The notes under the pieces were generated by a model that searched no databases, was not told the DNA's origin, and saw only the letters and a program-made list of their open reading frames with translations. 54,171 nucleotides of DNA. Source: Nocardiopsis trehalosi NBRC 14201 (GTDB lineage Bacteria > Actinomycetota > Actinomycetes > Streptosporangiales > Streptosporangiaceae). The stretch is taken from positions 1 to 54,171 of the forward strand of contig NZ_BCRK01000020.1 in the NCBI RefSeq assembly GCF_001552555.1, read 5' to 3'. Below are positions 16,637 to 24,543 of this stretch, piece after piece (the first letter of the stretch is position 1; the number at the start of each line of letters is the position of its first letter). The position numbers and the translations under genes are program-made.

Positions 16637-18124
16637 TCAGGGCCCGAGGGCGCGGTGGGCGGCGCGGATGGCGTCGGCGGCGGCCTCGGCCTCGGCGGGG
16701 CCGGTGCGCCAGCTGCAGACCGACAGGCGGACGGCGCCGCGCCCCCGCCATCGGGTGCGGGTGACCCAGACGGCGCCCCCGGTGTTGAGGCGGTCGACGA
16801 GGCGCCGGGTGCGGTCGTCGTCGCCGACACGGAGGAGGACCTGGTTCAGGCGCACCGGGGCCAGCAGCTCGATCCCGGGTTCGCCGGCCAGCGCCCGCGC
16901 GAGCCCCTGGGCGGCGTCGACGTTCCGCTCGACCAGGGCGGCCAGCCCCGCGCGGCCGAGGTGGTGCAGCACCGCCCAGAGGGTGATGGCGCGCGAGCGC
17001 TGGGAGAACTCCACCCGCCGGTCGACCTGGTCGCCGCCGGGGGCCGCGCCCCGGACGGGCGCCGGGGCCGCGGGGCCGTCCGCACCGCCCGCGACGGCCG
17101 GGGCGGCGTCCCCGGCGGGGGCGGCCGGGCCCGTGCCGCCGCCGGGGTGGACGTAGTCGGCGTGGACGGCGACGGCGCGGTGGAAGGCGTCGGGGCGGGC
17201 GCACAGCGCGAGCCCGCAGTCGTACGGGGTGTTCAGCCACTTGTGGCCGTCGCACGACCAGGAGTCGGCCAGGGCGACGCCGTCCAGCAGCGGGCGCAGC
17301 CGGGGGGAGGCCGCCGCCCACAGCCCGAACGCGCCGTCGAGGTGCAGCCAGCCGCCGCGGGCGCGGACCACCTCGGCCAGCCGGGGCAGCGGGTCGACCG
17401 AGCCGGTGTTGGTCGAGCCGACCTCGCCGCAGACGATGAGGCCGCCCTCGGCCCGGTCGGCCAGCCGCGCCAGGTGGCGCGCGTCCATCCGCCCCTCGCC
17501 GTCGGCGCGCACGCGGTGGACCTGTCCGCCGAGCCCGAGCAGGCGCAGGCAGCGCAGCACCGAGACGTGGGTCTCGCGGCCGACGAGGACGGTGAGCGGC
17601 GGCGCGCCCCGCATGCCCTGCTCGCGCACCGACCACCCGGCGCGGCGGAGCTGGTCGTCGCGGGCGGCGGCCAGGCAGACCAGGTTGGCCGTGGTGCACC
17701 CGGAGGTCAGTCCCATGACGGTGCCCGGCGGAAGGCCGAGCAGGTCGACCAGCCACCGCGCGCACACGTCCTCGGCGGTCGCGGCGAGTGGGCTGGCGTC
17801 CGGTGTCGCGGCGCACTGGTCCCACAGGCTGGTCAGCCAGTCGGCGGCGACGCCCACGGGCAGCGCCCCGCCGATGACGTAGCCGAAGCTGTGCGCACCG
17901 CCGGTGTCGACGGTGCCCGCCTCGCCGGCGCGGATCAGCCGCCGCACGGTCGCCGCCGCGTCGGCGCCGGCCTCCGGGACCGGGCCGCCCAGCAGGTCCG
18001 CGAGCAGGCCCGGGGCGGCCGCCGCCACCGGGCGCGGGCGGCGGGTGGACGCCCGCGCGTACCGCGCGACCAGGTCGAGCACGCCGAGGGCGTCACCGGC
18101 CGGGTCGGGGGAGCGGTTCTCCAT
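16637..18124 (-). CDS. PLP-dependent decarboxylase (group II, aromatic/glutamate type)
   Basis: A 495-aa fold-type I PLP enzyme. The Schiff-base lysine is K295 in DSWSCDGHKWLN; upstream are the cofactor-pocket TSGCTTANL and WLHLDGAFGLWA. These are features of the pyridoxal-dependent decarboxylase family that includes aromatic-L-amino-acid and diaminobutyrate decarboxylases. ATG 18124 starts at MENRSPDPAG. After residue 320 or so there is a 40-residue Gly/Ala/Pro-rich insertion before VDRRVEFSQRSRA, which is not normal for the family. It ends 43 bp from the convergent GlxA-type gene. The actual amine product cannot be read from the sequence. Confidence 0.88.
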   Translation of the reverse strand: MENRSPDPAGDALGVLDLVARYARASTRRPRPVAAAAPGLLADLLGGPVPEAGADAAATVRRLIRAGEAGTVDTGGAHSFGYVIGGALPVGVAADWLTSLWDQCAATPDASPLAATAEDVCARWLVDLLGLPPGTVMGLTSGCTTANLVCLAAARDDQLRRAGWSVREQGMRGAPPLTVLVGRETHVSVLRCLRLLGLGGQVHRVRADGEGRMDARHLARLADRAEGGLIVCGEVGSTNTGSVDPLPRLAEVVRARGGWLHLDGAFGLWAAASPRLRPLLDGVALADSWSCDGHKWLNTPYDCGLALCARPDAFHRAVAVHADYVHPGGGTGPAAPAGDAAPAVAGGADGPAAPAPVRGAAPGGDQVDRRVEFSQRSRAITLWAVLHHLGRAGLAALVERNVDAAQGLARALAGEPGIELLAPVRLNQVLLRVGDDDRTRRLVDRLNTGGAVWVTRTRWRGRGAVRLSVCSWRTGPAEAEAAADAIRAAHRALGP

Positions 18125-18325
18125 ACGTCGGGCGCCTTCCTCCGCACGCAGGGCTCGGCCCGCTCGGGTGCGCGGGCCCGGACCGGCGCGGACGGGGCGC
18201 GGGGCCCGGGCCGCCGCACCGATGGTCACTCAGCGTAGTGGATGTGCGGCGGGCGGTGGTCCGTCACGGCGGAGCGGGGGACGCGGCCCGACCCCGGACG
18301 GGCCGCAGCCGGACGGGGCGGCCGG

Positions 18326-18649
18326 TCAGGGGGTGCGGCGGCGGGTGGGGAGGCGGAGGGCGCGCCGGGCGGCGTCGGTGGCGGGGGCGGAACCGGCGGC
18401 GACGTCACGCATGGCGGCGGCCAGGGTTCGGACCTTGGTGTTGGTGTCCTGCGAGACGCGGACCAGCACCCGCCAGGCGGTGTCGGCGTCGACCTGGCGG
18501 ACGAGCATCACCATGCCGATGGCGCGGTCGATGTCGGCGCGGGAGTCGAGCGCCTGCTCCAGGCGGGAGGCGTGCGCGCGCAGTGTGTCGAGTTCGTGGA
18601 GGGACGCCGTGATCGGCTCGCGCGCCCCGCCCGTCCCACGTGCGGCCAT
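18326..18649 (-). CDS. ANTAR domain protein
   Basis: A 107-aa protein. After a short N-terminus and coiled-coil-like helix (HELDTLRAHASRLEQALDSR), residues about 40-88 match the ANTAR RNA-binding domain: ADIDRAIGMVM, then DADTAWRVLVRVSQDTNTK. The normally present receiver or GAF domain is absent, so it is a minimal ANTAR protein. ANTAR domains bind paired hairpins in leader RNA and prevent termination; the target is unknown. It stands alone. Confidence 0.85.
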   Translation of the reverse strand: MAARGTGGAREPITASLHELDTLRAHASRLEQALDSRADIDRAIGMVMLVRQVDADTAWRVLVRVSQDTNTKVRTLAAAMRDVAAGSAPATDAARRALRLPTRRRTP

Positions 18650-18917
18650 GGTCCGAGCCTACGCCGGACGCCGCGCCGCGCGGGGGGAGTGGCGGGAAAC
18701 CGCCCTGGTGGTGAGGGCGGGCGGCCCGGGCGGCGGGGGGTCCGGCCGCCCCGGCCGCCCCGGTCGGTGCCGGAACGGCCGGCGCGGTCCCGTGCCGCCG
18801 GTCGGCCCGGGCCGTGCCGTCTCCGGTCGGGCCGTGGGCGGGGAGGGCCGGCGCGGTGGCCGCCGCGCGCCCCGGCCGCCCCGAGCGGGGCCGCTCGGGG
18901 CGGCCGGGGCGCCGAGG

Positions 18918-19646
18918 TCAGTGGTGGCCGGAGTCGGTCGGGGAGAGCGAGCCCTTGATGCCCGCGACGCGGCCGTAGCCGTCGAAGGAGATCCGGGCGG
19001 ACAGTCCGGGCCCGGTCAGGGACAGGCCGCCGTCGGGGTCCCACTCCGCGCCGAGGCCGCGGCCGTGGGCGTAGGCGCCGATGGTGCGCCGCCAGTCGGT
19101 CGGGCGGAGTTCGGCCACGCTCTGCTGGAGGACGCGCATGACGCGGGTCGGCTCTGGCGGCGGCAGGCGGAACTCGGGGTGCTCCAGGAGGAACGCGGCG
19201 CGGGTGCCCCCGCCGGCGTCCCCGGTGTAGGACGTCCAGCGCCCGGTCACCGCCTTGGCGGCCTCCACGAACACCCCCGCGACGTGGTTGGGGTCCTGGG
19301 GGTCGCCCGGGAGGGCGGAGAAGGGCACCTCGGGCTCGGTGAGTTCGGCGATGCCGTGCTGCCGGCCGAAGTCGCGCACCGCCGCCGACAGGGCGGTGAC
19401 CTCCGGCGGGAAACCGGAGGGGTTGGCCCACGCCCACAGCCACGACCGCGGTCCGGGGGCGGCGCTGCCCAGCAGGTGGAGCCGCTCGCACTCCAGCGAC
19501 CGCTCACCGGAGAAGGTGAACCGCTGCTGCTGGAGGTCGACGTTCCAGTTGTGCCGGCCGACCACCTCGGCGAGGTGGATCTGGTGTTCGAGGGAGAGGA
19601 GCGCGGCGTCGTCGAGGAGGGCCGCGAGGGTGGGAGTGGGATGCAC
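18918..19646 (-). CDS. DUF6882-like protein
   Basis: A 242-aa protein with LSLEHQIHLAEVVGRHNWNVDL near the N-terminus, then QRFTFSG, LGSAAPGPRSWLWAWAN and …RVAGIKGSL at the end, resembling the DUF6882 family. It is soluble with many Trp and no signal peptide. The biochemical function of the family is unknown. It is monocistronic and starts at ATG 19646. Confidence 0.7.
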   Translation of the reverse strand: MHPTPTLAALLDDAALLSLEHQIHLAEVVGRHNWNVDLQQQRFTFSGERSLECERLHLLGSAAPGPRSWLWAWANPSGFPPEVTALSAAVRDFGRQHGIAELTEPEVPFSALPGDPQDPNHVAGVFVEAAKAVTGRWTSYTGDAGGGTRAAFLLEHPEFRLPPPEPTRVMRVLQQSVAELRPTDWRRTIGAYAHGRGLGAEWDPDGGLSLTGPGLSARISFDGYGRVAGIKGSLSPTDSGHH

Positions 19647-19784
19647 GCGTGGATGCTAGTGCTGGCCGGTGATTTGCGTCTATTCGGACATGCGGCCCAG
19701 GGAGCGCATGGCGGGTGGAGTCGGGCGCGGGGCGCCGGGCTCCACCCCTACCCGCCCGCCCGTGCGGCGGCGGGGCGGGCGGGG

Positions 19785-20195
19785 TCATGAGCCGGCCGGC
19801 CGCAGGGTGAGGGTGACCGTGTAGGGGTGCTCGTCGGCGGAGATCGCGTCGACCGTGGCCTCGTAGTCGCCCACCGGCTGGGTGTGCCCGACCGGCCCGC
19901 TGACGACGACGGTGTCGAGGCCGTCGCCCTCGAAGTGCACCTCGGCGCCGTCGGCGGTGATGCCGTACACCGACGCGGTCAGGCCGCTGTCGCCGAACGG
20001 GCCGCGCGTGCCCTCGGCGAGCCGGTGGGTGAGGGCCCCGGACTCGGTGGGGGAGGGGTCGGGAGGCATGCCCGGCTCCATTCCGATGGTCGAGGAGGGC
20101 GTCGGCGCGGGCGGGTCGCCGCCGCCGTCGCCGCAGCCGGTCAAGGCGAGGACGAGTACCGCCGCTCCGGCGGCCCCGGTGGTCCACACGCGCAT
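19785..20195 (-). CDS. Small lipoprotein next to the calpain-like protease
   Basis: A 136-aa precursor with a lipoprotein signal peptide: MRVWTTG, a hydrophobic stretch, then the lipobox L-A-L-T-G-C at about residue 21. A Pro/Ser/Thr-rich linker follows, then a beta-rich domain (about residues 55-135) with VYGITADGAEVHFEGDG and a repeated strand pattern ending TVTLTLRPAG. Its start lies 11 bp after the stop of the protease gene on the same strand, so they form one transcript. It would sit on the outer face of the cytoplasmic membrane. It could be an inhibitor, immunity or anchoring partner of the protease; that is inference from position only. Confidence 0.8.
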   Translation of the reverse strand: MRVWTTGAAGAAVLVLALTGCGDGGGDPPAPTPSSTIGMEPGMPPDPSPTESGALTHRLAEGTRGPFGDSGLTASVYGITADGAEVHFEGDGLDTVVVSGPVGHTQPVGDYEATVDAISADEHPYTVTLTLRPAGS

Positions 20196-20206
20196 GGGCG
20201 TTCCTC

Positions 20207-21550
20207 TCAGTCGCGGAGGGGCATGCTCTGGATACCGCTGAAGTTGCCGGCGATCTCGTCGTAGCGGACGGTGCGCCGCAGGGCGTCGCCGCCCCAGGGA
20301 TTGTAGAGATCGACGGTCCCGGCCTCGGCGTCGACGTCGGTGACCACGTAGAAGTGGAAGGCGGTCAGCCTGTCGCCGGGGTCGACGTCGTCGCCGTACC
20401 GGCTGCCGTCGGCCTCGTCGGCCGGGGGCGTCAGGAAGGCCATGCCCTCGCCGCGGTCGTCCATGGCCTGCAGCTCCTCGATGCTGAGCGCGTCGGGGGC
20501 GTGCGAGGTGGCCTCCTCGCCGGTGAGGATCTCCAGCCCGCGCTGGACGGAGTCGACCTCCAGGTGCTGGTAGCCGCCCTCGCGCTCGGCGAGGGCCTTC
20601 TCCATGATCGCCGGCCAGAGTTCCGGGGGGTCTCCGGCGGCGTCGGCGAACACCGGGCTGCTCCCGTTGAGCGGCAGGTCGGGCGAGACCGTGACGGAGT
20701 CGCCGGTGTCGGGGAAGGTGACCGTGAACGAGCCGTTGGGGTTCTGCCGGATCATGTCGCGGATGGCCTGGGGGTCGTGTTCGGCCAGGATGCCGAGCGA
20801 GGCCATGTACCAGCAGTCGGAGAGCTGCTGCTGGTGGATGTCCGACAGCGAGATGTCGTCGCGGTAGAGCACGGCGTCGGGAACGGGGCCGTACTCGGCG
20901 CTGTGCGTCGACGTGTTGGCGACCTCGTCGAACGCCGGGGAGAAGTACGGCGGCTCCATGCCCTGCATCCGGCGGACGATGTCGAGCGACGCGTTGGCCA
21001 GGATGTGCTGCTGGATCATGTGGGTGAACGGCTCCTGCCCGCCGGGGAGCCCGGCGAGTTCGGCGAGCTGCTCGTCGCTGAGAGGGCCGAGGAGCGCGGT
21101 CAGCTCGGCCGGGTTGAGCTCTTGGAGCGCCTCGTACACGTCGAGCCGGTCGGGCTTGCCGCCGAACCAGCTCTCCCAGAACGAGGGGTCGCGGAGGAAC
21201 TCGTCGAGGAGTTCGTGGGCGGAGTCGACGTCGTCCTGGTCGACCTGGCCGGGCGGCCGGGGCGCGTCGGTCCCGCTGGGGGCGCCGGTGGGCCCGGGGT
21301 CGCCGGGGGTGTCCTCCTGGGGGGCCGCCGCGCCCTCGCCGGGGCTCGCGTCGGGCGCGGGGCCGGCCGGGTCGGCGCAGTCGCCGCCGGAGACCTCGCA
21401 CACGGCCGAGGCGAGCAGGGTGGCGACGCGGTCGCCGGCGCCGGTGGCGAGGACCACGGCGGCGATCGCCGCCACCAGGAGGACGACGGCGGCGTACTCG
21501 GTGAAGCCGGCTCCGGAGTCGCGGGTGCGCGGCGGTGGGTGAAGGGACAC
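20207..21550 (-). CDS. Calpain-like cysteine protease with Flp/TadE-type prepilin leader
   Basis: A 447-aa protein. The C-terminal half carries the calpain (C2) catalytic triad in order: C246 in QQLSDCWYMAS, H399 in LTAFHFYVV and N417 in LYNPWG. Residues 11-35 are a class III leader: RDSG|AGFTEY followed by 17 hydrophobic residues, with Glu at +5 and Tyr at +6 after the putative cut, as in Flp and TadE pseudopilins. A cysteine pair (…AVCEVSGGDC…) and an acidic Pro/Gly linker join the two parts. The start is GTG 21550 with GGAG 7 bp upstream; an upstream ATG at 21616 is less likely. It is probably exported and assembled or anchored at the membrane. It is followed by a lipoprotein gene, so an effector-partner module is possible. 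Confidence 0.85.
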   Translation of the reverse strand: MSLHPPPRTRDSGAGFTEYAAVVLLVAAIAAVVLATGAGDRVATLLASAVCEVSGGDCADPAGPAPDASPGEGAAAPQEDTPGDPGPTGAPSGTDAPRPPGQVDQDDVDSAHELLDEFLRDPSFWESWFGGKPDRLDVYEALQELNPAELTALLGPLSDEQLAELAGLPGGQEPFTHMIQQHILANASLDIVRRMQGMEPPYFSPAFDEVANTSTHSAEYGPVPDAVLYRDDISLSDIHQQQLSDCWYMASLGILAEHDPQAIRDMIRQNPNGSFTVTFPDTGDSVTVSPDLPLNGSSPVFADAAGDPPELWPAIMEKALAEREGGYQHLEVDSVQRGLEILTGEEATSHAPDALSIEELQAMDDRGEGMAFLTPPADEADGSRYGDDVDPGDRLTAFHFYVVTDVDAEAGTVDLYNPWGGDALRRTVRYDEIAGNFSGIQSMPLRD

Positions 21551-21767
21551 CGGGGGGCTCCGTTCGAGGGGAGGCGGTGGCCTACGGGGGATGTGCCCGC
21601 GCGGGGGTGGTGCCACGTCCGACGGGTGTGGCCGGTGCGGGCCATTGCCGGACCACCAATGTACTCAGTGTGTTTGATCTGTGACAGGCAGTTATGAAAG
21701 GTGTGGACGGGGGAGGAGGGGAGTGCCGGGTCGGGGGGACCGGCCCGGGAGAGGGAGGGAGAACCGG

Positions 21768-22121
21768 ATGGACTTGCGTGGATTCGCCGTCGCGGGGATG
21801 GCCGCGGCGGCCGTGCTGGCCACGGCCGGGTTCGCCGACGCGGACGTGACCGCCGCGCCCGGGGACCGGATCGAGTGTGCATCGGTCCTGGGCGGGGAGA
21901 CCCGCGTGGGCGAGGTCGCCGCAACGGGCGGCGAGGGCGGTACCGAGCCGTTCCTGGTGCAGTGGGACGACGGCACCCGCTCCGTGGTGGAGGACGCCGA
22001 CAACTGCTTCGTGCTGCCGGCGGAGGCCCCGGCCGAACCCGCTCCGGCGGCCGAGGCCCCGGCCGAGCCCGCGGCCGAGCCGGCTCCGGCGGACGCGCCC
22101 GCTCCGGTCGGCGGCGCCTGA
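21768..22121 (+). CDS. Secreted DUF1918-like protein with Pro/Ala/Glu tail
   Basis: A 117-aa precursor. A signal peptide (about 26 residues, ending …AGFADA) precedes a 50-residue SH3-like stretch, APGDRIECASV…RVGEVAATGG…VQWDDGTRSVV, that matches the DUF1918 pattern (GDR…RxGEV…VxWxDG). The last 40 residues are Ala/Pro/Glu repeats. ATG 21768 follows GAGGGAGGGAG. DUF1918 proteins are usually short and cytoplasmic, so the secreted form with a wall-spanning tail is unusual. It is divergent from the calpain-like gene (217 bp between). Confidence 0.7.
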   Translation: MDLRGFAVAGMAAAAVLATAGFADADVTAAPGDRIECASVLGGETRVGEVAATGGEGGTEPFLVQWDDGTRSVVEDADNCFVLPAEAPAEPAPAAEAPAEPAAEPAPADAPAPVGGA

Positions 22122-22284
22122 GGCGCGTCCGGCGCGGGGCGGTCGGCGCGCCCCGCGCCGGACCGGGCGCGGTCGGGCGCGGCCGGTTCCGGGGAACGCC
22201 CGAGGGCCGGGCACCGATGGCGCGAACCGCTCGGCGGAGCCGCTACAGTTGGTGCAGCGGAGAACGCCGAAGGCGTCCGCACCA

Positions 22285-22359
22285 GGTCCTGTGGAGCAGT
22301 TAGGAGTGCTCGCCACCCTGTCAAGGTGGAGGCCGCGGGTTCAAATCCCGTCAGGACCG
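22285..22359 (+). tRNA. tRNA-Asp (GTC), copy 2
   Basis: Identical in all 75 positions to the tRNA-Asp at 11428, but alone rather than in a cluster. Sequence identity stops a few bases outside the mature RNA on both sides, so the flanks are not part of a recent large duplication. Confidence 0.96.
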
Positions 22360-22415
22360 CCGTACCGCCCGGAGCCCTCACCGGCCCGGGCGTCGTCGTT
22401 TCCGGAGGGCGCCGC

Positions 22416-23144
22416 ATGGCCTACCGGTTCGCCACCGAGCGCACCGACCACTCCGACCTCGCGAGCGGGGCGGTCCTGCGGTCGGCCCCCGGCCGCCCCG
22501 GGTTCCCGGTGCGGCTGGCCAGCGAGCTGTTCCAGCGCGCCGCCGCGCACGCGCCCGCGCGCCCCCTGCGCCTGTGGGACCCGATGTGCGGCACCGGGCA
22601 CCTGGCCGTGGCGGTGGGCCTGCTGCACCGCGAGCGCCTGGCGCACGTCCGCGCCACCGACACCGACCCCGACGCGGTCGGCCTGGCGGCCCGCAACCTC
22701 GCCCTGCTCACCGCCGCCGGCCTGGCCGATCGCGAACGCGAGCTGCGCGCTCTCGCCGCCGAGAACGGCCGGGCCGACACCGCCGAGCGGGCCGCCGCCG
22801 CGCGCCGGCTCGCCGCCCGGCTGGCCGCCGCGGGCGGCGACCTGCCGCACACCGCCGCCGCCGACGACGCGTTCGCGCCCGCCGCGCCCGAGCCCCCGGT
22901 CGACGTGGTGCTGACCGACGTGCCCTACGGCGACCTCAGCCGGTGGAGCGGGGCGCCGCCCGGAGGCGACCCCGTGGCGGCGGTGCTGCGGTCCCTGGCC
23001 GGGGTCCTCGGCGGCGACGCGGTGCTCGCGGTGGCCGCCCGCGCCCGGCGGGTACCGCTGCCCGCGGGGGTGCCCGCCCTGGAGCGGGTGCGGGTGGGCG
23101 TGCGCGCGGCGGTGCTGGTGCGCGCCGGCGACCTCCCGCCCTGA
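22416..23144 (+). CDS. AviRa-like rRNA methyltransferase
   Basis: A 242-aa AdoMet methyltransferase. The N-terminus MAYRFATERTDHSDLASGAV is characteristic of AviRa, the enzyme that methylates a guanine in 23S rRNA and gives avilamycin resistance. Motif I is WDPMCGTGHL, the acidic residue is in RATDTDPDAV and the catalytic loop is LTDVPYGDLSRW. The length fits the family. ATG 22416 has GGAGGGC 6 bp upstream. The specific base and any resistance role are inferred from family resemblance. It is transcribed toward narK, whose stop is 9 bp beyond its own. Confidence 0.8.
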   Translation: MAYRFATERTDHSDLASGAVLRSAPGRPGFPVRLASELFQRAAAHAPARPLRLWDPMCGTGHLAVAVGLLHRERLAHVRATDTDPDAVGLAARNLALLTAAGLADRERELRALAAENGRADTAERAAAARRLAARLAAAGGDLPHTAAADDAFAPAAPEPPVDVVLTDVPYGDLSRWSGAPPGGDPVAAVLRSLAGVLGGDAVLAVAARARRVPLPAGVPALERVRVGVRAAVLVRAGDLPP

Positions 23145-23153
23145 CGCGCCGGC

Positions 23154-24365
23154 TCAACGGGCGCGGTCGACCCCGGCGAACGCGCGCGAGGTGAACAGCG
23201 CGACGCCCAGCGCCACCGCCGCCAGCAGCACGAACCCGATGGTGTAGGCGCCGGTGGCCTGGTACACGCCGCCCATCAGCAGCGGCGGGAAGTACCCGCC
23301 GAGGCCGCCCGCGGCACCCACCAGCCCGGTGACCGTGCCCACTCGCGCGGGTTCGACCAGGCGGGCGACCAGCGCGAACACGCCGCCGGTGCCCAGCCCG
23401 AGGGAGAGGGCGATCAGCACGAACGCCGCCCCCGCCGGGAACTCCGTCGGCGGGTGCAGGGCCAGGACGACGGCGAACACGCACGTGCCGAGGAACGACA
23501 CCAGGCAGACCCGCACCGGCCCGATGCGGTCGGACAGGGCGCCGCCGATCGGCCGGGCGACGACCGCCGCCGCGGCGAACCCGGCGGTGCGCAGCCCGGC
23601 GCCGGTCTGGGTGAAGTCGTAGGCGGTGGTGAGCAGGGTGGGCAGGTAGGTGGAGAACGCGACGAACCCGCCGAACGCGATCGCGTAGAGCAGCGACGTC
23701 TGCCAGGTGGCGCGGAGCCGCAGGGCGGCGCCCATGCGCGGCAGCGCGGGGGCCGTACTGGGCCGCCACTCCGGCGCGTCGCGGCTGAACACCCACACCA
23801 CGACCCCCATCGCGGCGAGGGCGACGCACATGGCGACGTGGGTGCCCAGCACGCCCAGCGCCTCGGACAGGCGCGGGGTGAGCAGCGCCGACAGGGCGGT
23901 GCCGCCCATGCCGGCGCCGAACACGCCGGTGGCGAACCCGCGCCGGTCGGGGGTGTGCCAGGCGTTGACGAACGGGATGCCGACGGCGAACGAGGTGCCC
24001 GCCACGCCGAGGAGGAACCCCCACACGAGCAGCATCGGGTACGACCCGCCGGACAGCCCGACCAGCAGCGTGGGCACGATGCTCGCGAAGCACAGCACGG
24101 TGAACATGACCCGCCCGCCGTAGCGGTCGGTGAGCACGCCCACCGGGATGCGGCCGAGCGACCCGACCAGCACGGGGACGGCCACCAGCAGCGAGGTCTG
24201 CGTCGGCGACAGGTCCAGGGCCGAGGTGTAGGACTTCGACAGCGGGCCGACGAGGTTCCACGCCCAGAACGTCAGCGCGAACGCCGCGGTGGCCAGCGCC
24301 AGGTTGGCGCCGGCGCCGCGGCCGCCGGTGCGCGGCGCGGCCGCGTGCGGGGGCCGTGCGTTCAT
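23154..24365 (-). CDS. narK: NarK-type nitrate/nitrite transporter
   Basis: A 403-aa MFS protein with 12 helices. The NarK-family segments are clear: FALTFWAWNLVGPLS in helix 1, LGRIPVGVLTDRYGGR in loop 2-3, and the nitrate signatures GVAGTSFAVGIPFVNAW (helix 4-5) and GAAGGLGGYFPPL (helix 11). It imports nitrate and/or exports nitrite. It is divergent from narG with about 178 bp between the starts, a natural shared control region. Confidence 0.93.
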   Translation of the reverse strand: MNARPPHAAAPRTGGRGAGANLALATAAFALTFWAWNLVGPLSKSYTSALDLSPTQTSLLVAVPVLVGSLGRIPVGVLTDRYGGRVMFTVLCFASIVPTLLVGLSGGSYPMLLVWGFLLGVAGTSFAVGIPFVNAWHTPDRRGFATGVFGAGMGGTALSALLTPRLSEALGVLGTHVAMCVALAAMGVVVWVFSRDAPEWRPSTAPALPRMGAALRLRATWQTSLLYAIAFGGFVAFSTYLPTLLTTAYDFTQTGAGLRTAGFAAAAVVARPIGGALSDRIGPVRVCLVSFLGTCVFAVVLALHPPTEFPAGAAFVLIALSLGLGTGGVFALVARLVEPARVGTVTGLVGAAGGLGGYFPPLLMGGVYQATGAYTIGFVLLAAVALGVALFTSRAFAGVDRAR

Positions 24366-24543
24366 GTCCGCCTCCTCTGCTCCGCTCCGCCGGAATTCAC
24401 CTTAGGTCCCGGACCGCGGTTTTCCGGTAAGGCGTCCCGCGCTTCTCCCTATTCGCGGGGTACCGTTGGCGGCGGCACCGGATTCCATTGTTCCGGCGGT
24501 GCCGTCCTGCGTTTCGGCGGTACGCAAAAAACGGGGAACGAAT

